DNA from: Armillaria gallica
Taxonomy: Eukaryota; Basidiomycota; Agaricomycetes; Agaricales; Physalacriaceae
DNA: 64,000 nucleotides
Assembly: GCA_037576215.1 (NCBI GenBank)
Contig: JBANDB010000004.1
Location: forward strand, 3,968,001-4,032,000
Direction: 5' to 3'
The position numbers were made by a program, and so were the translations under genes. This document shows, one piece after another, positions 1 through 8,543 of the stretch; within the stretch, counting starts at the first letter, position 1; each line of letters starts with the position of its first letter. The notes beneath the pieces are model-generated. The model was not told where the DNA came from. It worked only from the letters and a program-made list of their open reading frames with translations, and did no database searches.

Positions 1-1
1 T

Positions 2-1616
2 GTGTTCCAGAACGAGCAGAATATCCGCGATGCCTCCGACATATGGACCATGGACAAGGAAACACGCCAAGTGTATCTCTCCCAGTGGGAAGAGAGAGTC
101 AGGAAGTTGGTTAGCAGAAAGCTTTGTCGCCGGATTCTCAGTTACAATGATCTAATCGACCAATTGACCCGCAAGTTTCGAGAGAAGGATGCCGCAATCC
201 TCCGAAGCAAACAAATCATTGGCTGTACGACTACGGCTGCCGCAAAATACGGACTCGATCTACAAGCTGCCGCTCCCGATGTCGTGCTTGTGGAAGAAGC
301 CGGGGAGATTCTCGAGAGCCACGTCGTGACGGCCTTGGGAGAGGCGGCGAAGCAACTTATCCTAATCGGTGATCACAAGTAAGTTCATTCTCGACCCATG
401 ACCATCGAGAAGAAACAATGACCTTTCACTAGGCAACTTCGTCCCCGGGTGAATAATTATGAGCTCACAGTTGAAAAAGGCGAAGGCTACGACCTCAACC
501 GGTCTTTGTTTGAACGCCTCGTTCTAAAGGGATACCCACATCAGACGCTTCATACCCAGCATCGCATGCGCCCTGAGATCTCGGCTCTTGTTCGCCATCT
601 GACATACCCCAATCTTCTTGATGCTCCCAAAACCCAGGACCGTCCTCCTATACGTGGCCTTCGCGATAACATTGTTTTCATCAACCACAATCACCTCGAG
701 GATGGTTGTTTGCAGATCATGGATTGCCACGACCTGGGCTCAAGCTCTTCGAAGCAAAATCTGTTCGAGGCCAAGATGGTGCTCAAGATCGTCAAGTATC
801 TTGCTCAGCAAGGATATAGATTCCAGCCAAATGGTTGTTCTGACTCCATATCTTGCTCAACTCCATAAACTCCAGAGAGAGCTCAAGAACGAAATGGATC
901 CCGTTTTGAATGACCTCGATTCTCATGAACTCATACGAGCCGGTCTTCTCACTCCCGAAGAGGCAATGTCACGCAAGCCATCCTTTCTTCGACTTGCAAC
1001 CATAGGTATGAACATTTCGATGAATCTGATATTCTTCATTCAATTCTGATCATCTCACCTCTAGACAATTACCAGGGCGAGGAGAGTGACATTGTCATCG
1101 TATCATTAACTCGAAGCAATCTCGATCATGACATTGGTTTCATGTCCGCTCCCGAACGGGTCAACGTTTTGCTCTCTCGAGTTAGAGATGGTCTCATCAT
1201 GATCGGCAATTCAGATACTTTTACGCAGGCGCGAAAAGGAAAAGCGGTCTGGCAGCAGCTATTCGCCATGCTGAGAGATCGAGGTCATATCTATGACGGA
1301 TTGCCGGTCAAATGTGAACAGCATCCATACCGGACTGCGCTGCTCAGCACTGAGTCACAATTTGAGAAGGACTGTCCTGACGGCGGGTGTTTGGAGCCAT
1401 GGCAAGTCTCCAGTAACTCCTTAAGTATCACGCCACGAACTCAATGGTATTCTAGTAACGCAACACTGAATTGTGGGCTACACGCGTGCCCATCTCTGTG
1501 CCATCGACTCCAGGACCATTCAAAGATGCGCTGCCGTCAAAAAATCACAAGTCAATGTTTAGAAGGCCATTCTCAATCGAGGGAGTGCAGCGAACGCGCC
1601 CTTCAGTGCTGTTGAA
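2..1616 (+). CDS. NFX1-type zinc-finger SF1 RNA helicase, 5'-partial, with frame breaks
   Basis: The gene runs in from the left edge. Exon 1 holds a UPF1/ZNFX1-type helicase core with a Walker B-like VLVEEAGEILE and LILIGDHKQLRPRV. Intron 379-432 (GTAAGT..CTAG) joins this to LHTQHRMRPEIS. After intron 1006-1064 come DNYQGEESDIVIVSLTR and the SAPERVNVLLSR motif (helicase motifs V-VI). An NFX1-type zinc finger follows (NCGLHACPSLCH..DHSKMRC), reached through a GC-AG intron at 1402-1455. Two defects stand out. Near 821-830 the frame must move one base between the QQGYRF block and the MVVLTPYL block. An in-frame TGA lies at 1614-1616, although the family pattern RD..LD..R.ARQ appears to continue beyond it. 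Relatives are large cytoplasmic or nuclear RNA helicases linked to RNA surveillance and heterochromatin. Whether the product is functional is uncertain, because the breaks may be sequencing errors. Confidence 0.8.
1402..1455 (+). other. Non-canonical GC-AG intron in the NFX1 zinc-finger region
   Basis: The exon ends ..GAG CCA TG, followed by GCAAGT and, 54 nt from the start of the intron, TATTCTAG. Splicing creates the codon TGT and gives EPCNATLNCGLH, which restores the cysteine and ATLNCGLH stretch expected in NFX1-type fingers. The frame is also open without splicing, but the unspliced peptide does not look like the family. No GT donor in the vicinity restores the motif. The call is inferred from sequence only. 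Confidence 0.7.
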
Positions 1617-2188
1617 GATGTACGAACACCGGCCCGATACAACAGGAGGATTTACTGCGAAAACTGGACAGGGATCCACTCTCTTTGGACTGGAGGACTG
1701 CAAGGCAGACACCAAGTCTGGATGCTCGACGTGGTCTCCCTTCCTTGCAAGGATTCTATCCTCGCAGCAAGCCTTCGGAATCAATTGCTGCGGAATTGGA
1801 GACTTCATCGTCTGATAGCGATGATGATACTACTGAGACAAGTAAAGCGAAGATGGATGCTAAAAAGAACATTGAATGGGGTGTGGACGAGTTCTTTGTC
1901 ACTAGGACACTGGCGAAAGCAGAAGGTTATTTTTCTCTGCTTCCTTCAAGGTTCCATTGCCTCTTCGTTGAGAAGATGGTATTAAGAGCTGCCAAATCAA
2001 AGAGAGCGGATGCTCAGCTGGTAGCAGAGCTTTTCGCCAGTGTCTCCAGCAAACACCTTTCTAGACGTGGAGTTCTTGAGAAAGGATTTAGAAGGGCTGC
2101 CAAACAAAACGGCGGCATCGCAATTGATTACCCCATGGCACCCGAGTTGATTGACTTCATAGTCTCTCGGACGTACCGACTAGACTAG
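1617..2188 (+). other. MA3-like (eIF4G C-terminal type) domain in frame after the helicase stop
   Basis: Reading on in the same frame beyond the TGA at 1614-1616 gives an acidic serine-rich linker (SSSDSDDDTTE). It is followed by VDEFFVTRTLAKAEGYF, then KRADAQLVAELFA and a final IAIDYPMAPELIDFI. This spacing matches the MA3 domain of basidiomycete eIF4G, where the blocks read EFF..R.L.EAE.YF, K.ADA.LVA.FFA and IAIDAPKAF. The stop is at 2186-2188. It could be a fused C-terminal domain of the helicase gene, a fragment of an eIF4G-like gene, or a small gene of its own. The MA3 resemblance is fairly clear, but how it belongs to the upstream gene is unresolved. Confidence 0.55.
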
Positions 2189-2434
2189 TATTGGATATTG
2201 TTTCACGCTATGATGTTGATCCTGCTTTTGTGACTTGTTTTACACCCAATGTGCAGTACGTTGTTTTGGCTACTTACCCATACCACGGTCGTTGTCTACC
2301 ACGCCTTAGGCGATTTGTAATTGTTCGACTTAACACCGGATGTATGAATGTAAGAGCATGCTTCATTCCGTTATACAAAGATCATACAAATACAACTTGT
2401 TCCTTTCCTCCATTATCATGTCGGCTTATATTTA

Positions 2435-3100
2435 TTAGATACCACCCTGGCCTGCAGTCTTCTGAGCAGCTTTGCCTCCTGATTCGCGCAACTCTCCCTT
2501 CATCTGCATTTCAGAATTATCGGAAACCTTCCCAACCATCTAGTCATGGGTTTGAGCTAATCGCGTACACAGATAAAATCGCGCAAACCTTTTGAGTCTT
2601 GCCAAGGAGTTTGTCCGTGGTCGAGATAGGTTTCTGAGCTGCTTGTTGGGCCGCCTGAACCGGTTGTTGGCCTCCATGATGTCCACCATGATGGTGATGG
2701 TGACCTTCAACAGGAACACCGCCTACAAATGGAGAATAAGCGCATGGAGGCGTTAACCGAACAAATGCTTACCTTGAGTCTGACCTACACCACGTTCCAA
2801 ATCGCCGGCACCTGCACCCGAGGGTAGGCCGACATTGCCGCCTTGCTGTTGCAGACCACCCGGCTGCTGCCCACCGAAAGCAGACTCGGGCTGACGCTGA
2901 CCTCCAAACTCTTGGCCGCCTTGGCCTAGGTTGTCGCTGCCGATATTATGCCCATGTCCGCCTTGGCCTAGATTGTCGCTGCCGATATTCTGGTCATCCA
3001 TGTTGCCGCGGCGGTCACCGGGAAGAGCTTCGCTGCTGCTGTGTAAATGGTGCTGGGGCTGGGTAGACTGGTCGTAGTTGTCGTTAGTGTTTTGAGACAT
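2435..3100 (-). CDS. Small Gly/Gln/His-rich protein with C-terminal KGELRE motif (stress-type, hypothetical)
   Basis: Three exons: 3100-2773, 2722-2589 and 2539-2435. The introns of 50 and 49 nt have GT-AG ends. The start MSQNTNDNYDQ is the first ATG. The N-terminal half is low complexity and contains two near-identical copies of NIGSDNLGQGG, then FGGQ and QQGG runs and a His-rich stretch. The C-terminus carries DKLLGKTQKMVGK..MQMKGELRESGGKAA, a hydrophilic repeat pattern common in small agaricomycete stress-induced proteins and loosely like CsbD proteins. The open frame through both introns, with this conserved C-terminus only appearing after splicing, supports the model. The gene is convergent with the helicase. 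The molecular function is unknown. Confidence 0.7.
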
Positions 3101-3245
3101 GGCGAATAATTGTAAAATGGACGAGACATGACGAGCACTTTTATACCAGATGCTCAGCCCAGGGTGACATCATAGCAAGTCCAAATGACGGCGGGAATAC
3201 CGTCACCCTGGAGCGCCATCACATGATATTCCCGATTGCTCCAAT

Positions 3246-5147
3246 TCAGAACTCCTCTCCGGTGTGCATCACGAGATGGGAGTCAGATTCAAAGCGTGCC
3301 TGTGGATGTCTGGGGTATTCTGAGGATTCATGACGCGCATTACGCGGTATTTCCAATTCAGAGCTGGGATCAATGATCGCAACTCGAAGGTTCAAGAGCA
3401 TGCGGGAGCCCTGCGACAACGTTATATACATCAATGATAGATGCTCAGTAAATAGCTCACCAGGATGCAACTAGCCGCACTTAGAGGACTATTTAAACAT
3501 CAGCCCAGATCTCCGATAATTCTGACATAGGTGACATACTTGACCAGCAGGCTAGATAAGAAGGGCGGACCAAATAAAAACATGAAAAGATTTCCCAATA
3601 ATAAAGCTGTGATCCAATCAGATTGATCGCGACGGTTAGACCAGATAGCTACGACGAACCAAGTATTCTGGAGGTTGAAATCAGTTTCATTTTCATCTGG
3701 GGGGAAAACACGCACATGGCAAAATAAATCGTCGAATCACGGGCCTGGAACAACCATCAGAAAGTTCAACTTCATACCAGATTATGTGCTCTCACCATTA
3801 AAGTCAAGATGGTAGGGGAGGATTCACCCGCTTTCCAGTAAACAAAGGCTCGAAAGGCTACCATGATAAACAAATAGCCTAAAAGAATACGTTTGTACTT
3901 ATGAGCGTAACAAGCTGAAGGAAAGTTCTCACTCTCGATAGCTAGAGGCGTGATCCTAGGTGCTTTAGGTCAGAGGTATACAACCGCGGAGTGACGAATA
4001 ATTTACCAGTAGCCAGCAAGCATGGAAGGAAGACTATCTGCGTAGCAACCAGGCAATGCAACCACCCTCTCCACTACACCAAAGGTCAGTTCTTGCAAAA
4101 TGCATGCACAATAACGCTCACCGTCTACACTCTCCGCGAGATAATCTGTGATCGTCAAGCCAACCAAGGTGGCACAGACACCTTGAAAACACTCGATCAT
4201 CAAACCCGCAACACCAAAAAATAAAATACATACTGAAGTAGAGAAAAAATGCAAGCCCTATCACCGGCTAAATGGATAACTGAGCGTCAATCTGTCATGT
4301 GTTCGTATCTCTACCGACCTTGTTGCCCTGATCTGGGATGCTATGAGCGATATACAAGCGCGAACAGAAACACTTACAGAGTGCCCAGACGCGTAGAACC
4401 AAGATCCCTACAGGAAGCAGTCAGAAAGACAAACGGGGCATCAGACTCGAAGTGCGACAAACCTTGCACTACCGCATTTTGAACGGTCAAATTACTAAAT
4501 AACACCAGTCGACACTCGGCTCATAGAACCAAGATATATGCACTCACACGCTCAACCACCGAAGGTAGAAGGTACAGCTACAGAACCCCTTCAGCACCCA
4601 AGCAGAACTGATGGTGTAAACATCTCACGTACAACTGCGCATGATATCAGTGGGATTGGACAACACAAATGAAAGAACACTCACTGAAGTTGACAGATTA
4701 CCGACCCCTGCGGCTATTTTGGGCCCGATCAGATTTTGGAGTTGGTGCACATAATACGCGTCCTTACCGATAAAGGCGAACCTAACGCCAAACAGCATGA
4801 GTTCACTCGAAATGTGACATTGTTATAGGATAGGATAGCTCACAGTAACATGCCCTCGACGACATATCGGTTCACGAAGAAAAGGACGCGAGCCAGAGTC
4901 ATCCGCGCCCTGCCGCGATATATGAGGCGCAACTTGAAGCCCACGACAGAGGAATACTTACGGCCAAATATGATTACACTCTTCCCCCAAAGTGATAATG
5001 TGGTCGTACACGATGCAAGTAGCACAGGCGGCTGCAATGCAACTTTGGCGTCAGAAACCACTCGATGAAAGCTATTGTCCAGGGCTCACCTGCAACCCAA
5101 GCGACAGCCCAAGCCTGTCTCGGCATCTCTTCGTCGCTTTCAGCCAT
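3246..5147 (-). CDS. DUF6533-type seven-transmembrane protein
   Basis: I could assemble about 13 short exons with GT-AG introns into one open frame of roughly 300 residues starting MAESDEEMPRQ. Near the N-terminus it has VYDHIITLGEEC..HIWPARMTLARVLFFVNRY, the DUF6533 signature (E..IW....L.K.LF..NRY). TM-like blocks follow (GILVLRVWALY, LFFGVAGLMIECFQGV). Then come ALPGCY, LMARDSTIYFAI and LLLGNLFMFLFGPPF, and the family-typical ILGSRMLLNLR before a polar tail ending at 3246. These are membrane proteins of unknown function, heavily expanded in mushroom fungi. One junction requires an 8-nt microexon near 3655-3670. Exon ends were assigned by eye, so some may be off. The class is well supported. 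Confidence 0.75.
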
Positions 5148-5542
5148 TTGTAGAGGGAGAGGGAAACCCAGTTGCGGGTCCTTACCATCTGCTCACAGCA
5201 GGACTTTATATCATGTTCCTGCATCAACCCAAACAGGCCATCACTATTCTCCCGATAACAAGCGTATGCCTCATGTCCAGGTCAGGGGCTCAAGCTGTTA
5301 AGTGCCATTGTACCCGTAGATTCTTGCCCGGGCGCTGCTTGCTTCCAGAGTATACGTGAACGGGCAGAAGAACATTCGTGTGAGCAGGGCTGTCGGACGA
5401 AGGAATAGTGACCTAAGCTGTTCCCGAGCTCGAGCTTAAAGCAGCCTTACTTCCATTCGCGAACAAAAATACGGACTTAGCCATGGCTGTAGACTTCCGT
5501 TATTGTTGGTTCCCCACGACCCAACCGCGGGATCAAAGCTCC
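5148..5542. other. Intergenic, no gene recognised
   Basis: This stretch lies between the start of the DUF6533 gene (which reads leftwards) and the stop of the small minus-strand gene ending at 5543. Only short open frames without family features are present. It presumably holds the DUF6533 promoter and the terminator of the neighbour. Confidence 0.4.
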
Positions 5543-5904
5543 TTATTGAAAGGCGACTCGATGTTGTAGCGTCATATCATCATTTTCAGGTTCAGTAGTG
5601 GCCTGGATGGCTGTTTTTAACGACCATTGGGGTTTCTTGGGGGTACCTGCACCTCCCTACTACTTACCAAGATAAGACGATTGGATAAGTAGTGAAAGGA
5701 TAGAGTACGTACAGGGTCTGCGCCGATTTCATGAAAGATGACCGAAAAGTTCGTCATCATTACATCGATCAGGGTAGATTGCCGCTCATCAGACCATAAA
5801 TGTCGTACATTAGATGGTTCCTTCAAAAACCAAAGAGCAACAACATCCTCTCTCACTTGAGATATAACCGAGAGTGTAGTCTAGAGTGACTCACCGCGTT
5901 GCAT
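5543..5904 (-). CDS. Small hypothetical protein (about 85-90 aa)
   Basis: I propose a tiny first exon (ATG CAA CGC G at 5904-5895), a main exon encoding EDVVALWFLKEP..LIDVMMTNFSVIFHEIGADP, and after intron GTACGT..GTAG a third exon beginning GGAGTPKKPQW and ending AFQ at a TAA (5545-5543). Each junction has a GT-AG intron and the frame stays open throughout, which is the main evidence. The acceptor of the first intron is ambiguous (two AGs give the same frame). The gene diverges from the one at 6030 with about 125 bp between ATGs. I do not recognise the family, and the function is unknown. Confidence 0.45.
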
Positions 5905-6029
5905 GGAGAGCTGCCGGCGTTGCTCAGTGACATAGACCAAGTAAGTACACGTTCTCGAACCTTCGGCGACCTTCGAACATTCACATATGACGTTGACGGT
6001 CTAAAGCCAATCGCATTCTTCGTAGAACC

Positions 6030-6396
6030 ATGACAGAGCCCCATACTCCACTTCGACTGCCTGCCCCATCAGACAAATCGGACGTCACGCAAGTCGGCAT
6101 CGGCTTAACGGTGAAGCTTGACGACTTGGGGCCGATGGTAGTAAACAGCGATGGCGTACGTGACATCCTCTACTCGTTGCGTTGTCTAAAATCATCGAAT
6201 ATGAACGCAGACGCTTTCTCGCGTTGCTAATTGGGCAAATATGACCGAGAAAGAGAAGGAGACAACTCTAAGGGTATTGTCGGCTAGAAATAAGTGAGCG
6301 ATGTCCCTGATACTAGTTTTATTACTGATGGCGTAACATAGGATCCGCTTAGAAAATGAGGAGAAGAAATTGCACGAGCAAGCAAGTTCAAATTGA
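6030..6396 (+). CDS. Conserved small fungal protein with LDDLGPMVVNSDGTLSR motif
   Basis: Exons 6030-6155, 6211-6293 and 6342-6396 give an 87-residue protein. Splicing at GTACGT..CGCAG and GTGAGC..CATAG yields LDDLGPMVVNSDG followed by TLSRVANWANMTE and a C-terminal LRVLSARNKIRLEN. This is a short protein type seen across ascomycetes and basidiomycetes, with the block DDLGPMVVN.DGTLSRI..W and a helical ARN..R tail. No enzymatic motif, signal peptide or TM segment is present. The exact biological role is not known to me. The gene ends in front of a gene-less stretch and is divergent from the small gene at 5543-5904. Confidence 0.85.
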
Positions 6397-7140
6397 TTCC
6401 ATGACTCACGTTGATGATGGGCGGGGCAAACCGGAAGGAACTCACTGAGTACGAATCACATATCATATACAGTTTAGAAGTATCACAGTGTCTTGCATCG
6501 ATGGTGAACTTGGAGTGTCGATTGTTGCTAGTGTTTGAAGATCTTCACTTCAGAGCACACGCGGTAACTCTGTGATCTATATTCAGCGTATCACAGTCAG
6601 GGCACCAGTCACTTCTGACCATTTTGCGTGGGAGGTTAACACTGACACGTCTGGCAGGTGATAAATTCGTGCCGGTCACAATGCAAGGGAATAGAGATGA
6701 AAATTCAACGCATTCTTTTGACCACGGCACCATCCGCCAGCCCTTACATGGAATCCCGACGCATTTCTATGGTCGAAAGCCTGCGTCAAAATTCAGTGCG
6801 CTGTTCAAACATTTCCAGTGGTTTTCCTTTGGTCCGAAATAGCCTACCAGGAGTGCATGAACGATGATACAGCGTGGCTTCGAGAATGCGACCCATAAGT
6901 TGTTCACGATATCCAATAGTCAATGAAGTCTCGAACGATGCTCGCTGGCTTTTCTTCGGGTTACTTACTATTACGACAGTTGGCAAGATCCGCAATATGT
7001 AGCGAAGTTTGTGATTTATAGCCGCTAGAGATACACAAATGTTTGTTCAACAACTGGTCAGGTCCACTGGTTACTCATCAGCATCTATACATGCGTACTG
7101 TAGGAAAAAATCTCACTATCAAACGCACACAGGGCACCTT
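6397..7140. other. Intergenic, no gene recognised
   Basis: About 740 bp lie between the stop of the DDLGPMVVN gene and the stop of INH1. Short frames exist on both strands. None begins with an ATG and spliced cleanly into something I recognise. It may hold only the two 3' untranslated regions or a decayed gene. Confidence 0.35.
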
Positions 7141-7608
7141 TCACTGCGGTTTGCCGTTGGCTTTCTGGATGAGATTATCCAATGCAGCTTCACTTTCGCT
7201 CTGCAGATACATTCAGAAGGACTTAATAATGTCAAAGAAAAATGATACGTACCAGCTTCTTCTTCTGCGCCTCAAGCTACATTCCTGCATGAGATATGGA
7301 ACACCCTGTATACAACGGAAGCATACCTCAGCTTTCAGCTTCTCGAGCTGCTGCACCTCAATGTTGTGGGCGTATTGGTCTATTCCTCGGTCAGATTTAA
7401 GATTGCTACAGACACCGATGGTTGCATACTCTCAACGGCCTTTTCCTTCGCTCTAAAGGTAGCATGAAGTGACTGATAAAAAGCGAGCAACAGACACCTA
7501 CTGGAAGCCCTTTGACTGAGCAACAGCACCCTCCTTCAAGCTGGAGGTGTATCGCCTCTGTGCGACGGACAGGTTGGTGATGCGACGAGCAGCAGGAATG
7601 CGAAACAT
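7141..7608 (-). CDS. INH1: Mitochondrial F1Fo-ATPase inhibitor (IF1 / IATP family)
   Basis: Five exons with GT-AG introns of about 50 nt give an 88-residue protein. It starts MFRIPAARRITNLSV, an arginine-rich amphipathic presequence, with a likely processing region at RRYTSS. The mature part has SLKEGAVAQSKGFQAKEKAVENQYAHN followed by a heptad helix (EVQQLEKLKAELEAQKKKLSESE). This matches IATP inhibitors: a short inhibitory segment F..KE.A.E..Y and then an antiparallel coiled-coil dimerisation helix. The protein binds F1-ATPase in the matrix when the membrane potential collapses and blocks wasteful ATP hydrolysis. The length fits (yeast Inh1 is about 85 residues). Its start faces ATP14 across 95 bp. 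I see no frame defects. Confidence 0.85.
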
Positions 7609-7703
7609 GATGTAGTCGTTGGTCAAGGTGGAATCCGGGGAGACTCGACATTCCGGTCACGGTTCCGTTACGTCACAGTCACGCTTTCCTCTTTCTCTCC
7701 GCC
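7609..7703. promoter_or_regulatory. Shared bidirectional promoter of INH1 and ATP14 with CRE-like site
   Basis: Only 95 bp separate the two ATGs. The stretch contains TTACGTCA at 7668-7675, a match to the ATF/CREB-type element, and a pyrimidine-rich run at 7684-7700 directly before the ATP14 ATG. Both genes encode parts of the same enzyme, so a shared control element is plausible. Site function is inferred. Confidence 0.5.
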
Positions 7704-8254
7704 ATGTCAACAATTCTCAGGCAGGCAGCCAGCGCTGTACGTTTCCGTTATTTTCAAGTTTTTCTTCGACTAAATAGCACATTTTTACAGGCTCGTATCG
7801 TGTCGCGTACCCGCGCTTTTTCGTCGACTGTCGCTTCCCGCAAAGGTGCATACGTCGCCACTCTTCCGCACGAATGTTCCTGATCCCGAATACACCCGTA
7901 GACCTTGTCCAGGATTTATATCTCAAGGAACTGAAAGGATATAAGCCTGCGCCAGTCGTGCGTTGCTCCCTGTTCTTACTTTGTCGCTTTTTACTTAGTA
8001 TCATTTGCTCGTCGTAGGCTAAAGATGCCCATGTCGGTGTAGTCAAGACGTACTCCACCCCAGCGGCACCGCAACCACCCACCCTTCCCACCGATATCGC
8101 CTCGGAATTGGCTGCATATGATGCATCGGAACCGAGTTTGGCTGAGGTAGAGGTCGCTGTCGTGAGCGAGTCGGCAGACACCACCGGCGGCGCGGATGCC
8201 TACCTCAGTTTCCTCGAGGCAGACCTTCCCAAGCCTGAGGTGCACCACCATTAG
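7704..8254 (+). CDS. ATP14: Mitochondrial F1Fo-ATP synthase subunit h
   Basis: Exons 7704-7736, 7791-7845, 7902-7957 and 8018-8254 give 126 residues. The start MSTILRQAASAARIVSRTRAF is a classical matrix-targeting presequence, with a likely cleavage region near AFSSTVASRK. Next comes DLVQDLYLKELKGYKP, the conserved block of fungal subunit h. An acidic C-terminal half follows (PTLPTDIASELAAYDAS..) and ends in PKPEVHHH. Subunit h is part of the peripheral stalk of Fo, which holds the catalytic head against rotation. The second intron splits a GAC codon, and only the spliced form shows the DLVQDLYLKEL block. The gene is intact, diverges from INH1 and converges with RPO41. Confidence 0.9.
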
Positions 8255-8543
8255 ATGGAATATGCCTGCTTGTAATTTAAAAATACAATACACGCCGCCA
8301 AGTTGTATGTTGAACAAGACTTTTGGTCCGAGAAGCTCATGAATAGTCTCTTAAAGAGGTATGTCGCGTTCGTTTAAACTCCTAATATGTTCTCCTCTAG
8401 GTCTAATATATAGGGTACTGTACTTATTGATACATTAAGCAATGATGATGCATCGAAAACCAAATATGAAGTGAAAGCTGCAATAAGATAATGATGTGAG
8501 GGCTGGACGGTGATGAAGTGGGGTGGGTGAAATGCACGGTTGC

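Noticed and set aside
2753..3100. Single-exon reading of the Gly/Gln-rich gene ending KHLFG
   Set aside because: The end is read-through into an intron with good GT-AG signals; the spliced form gains the conserved C-terminus.
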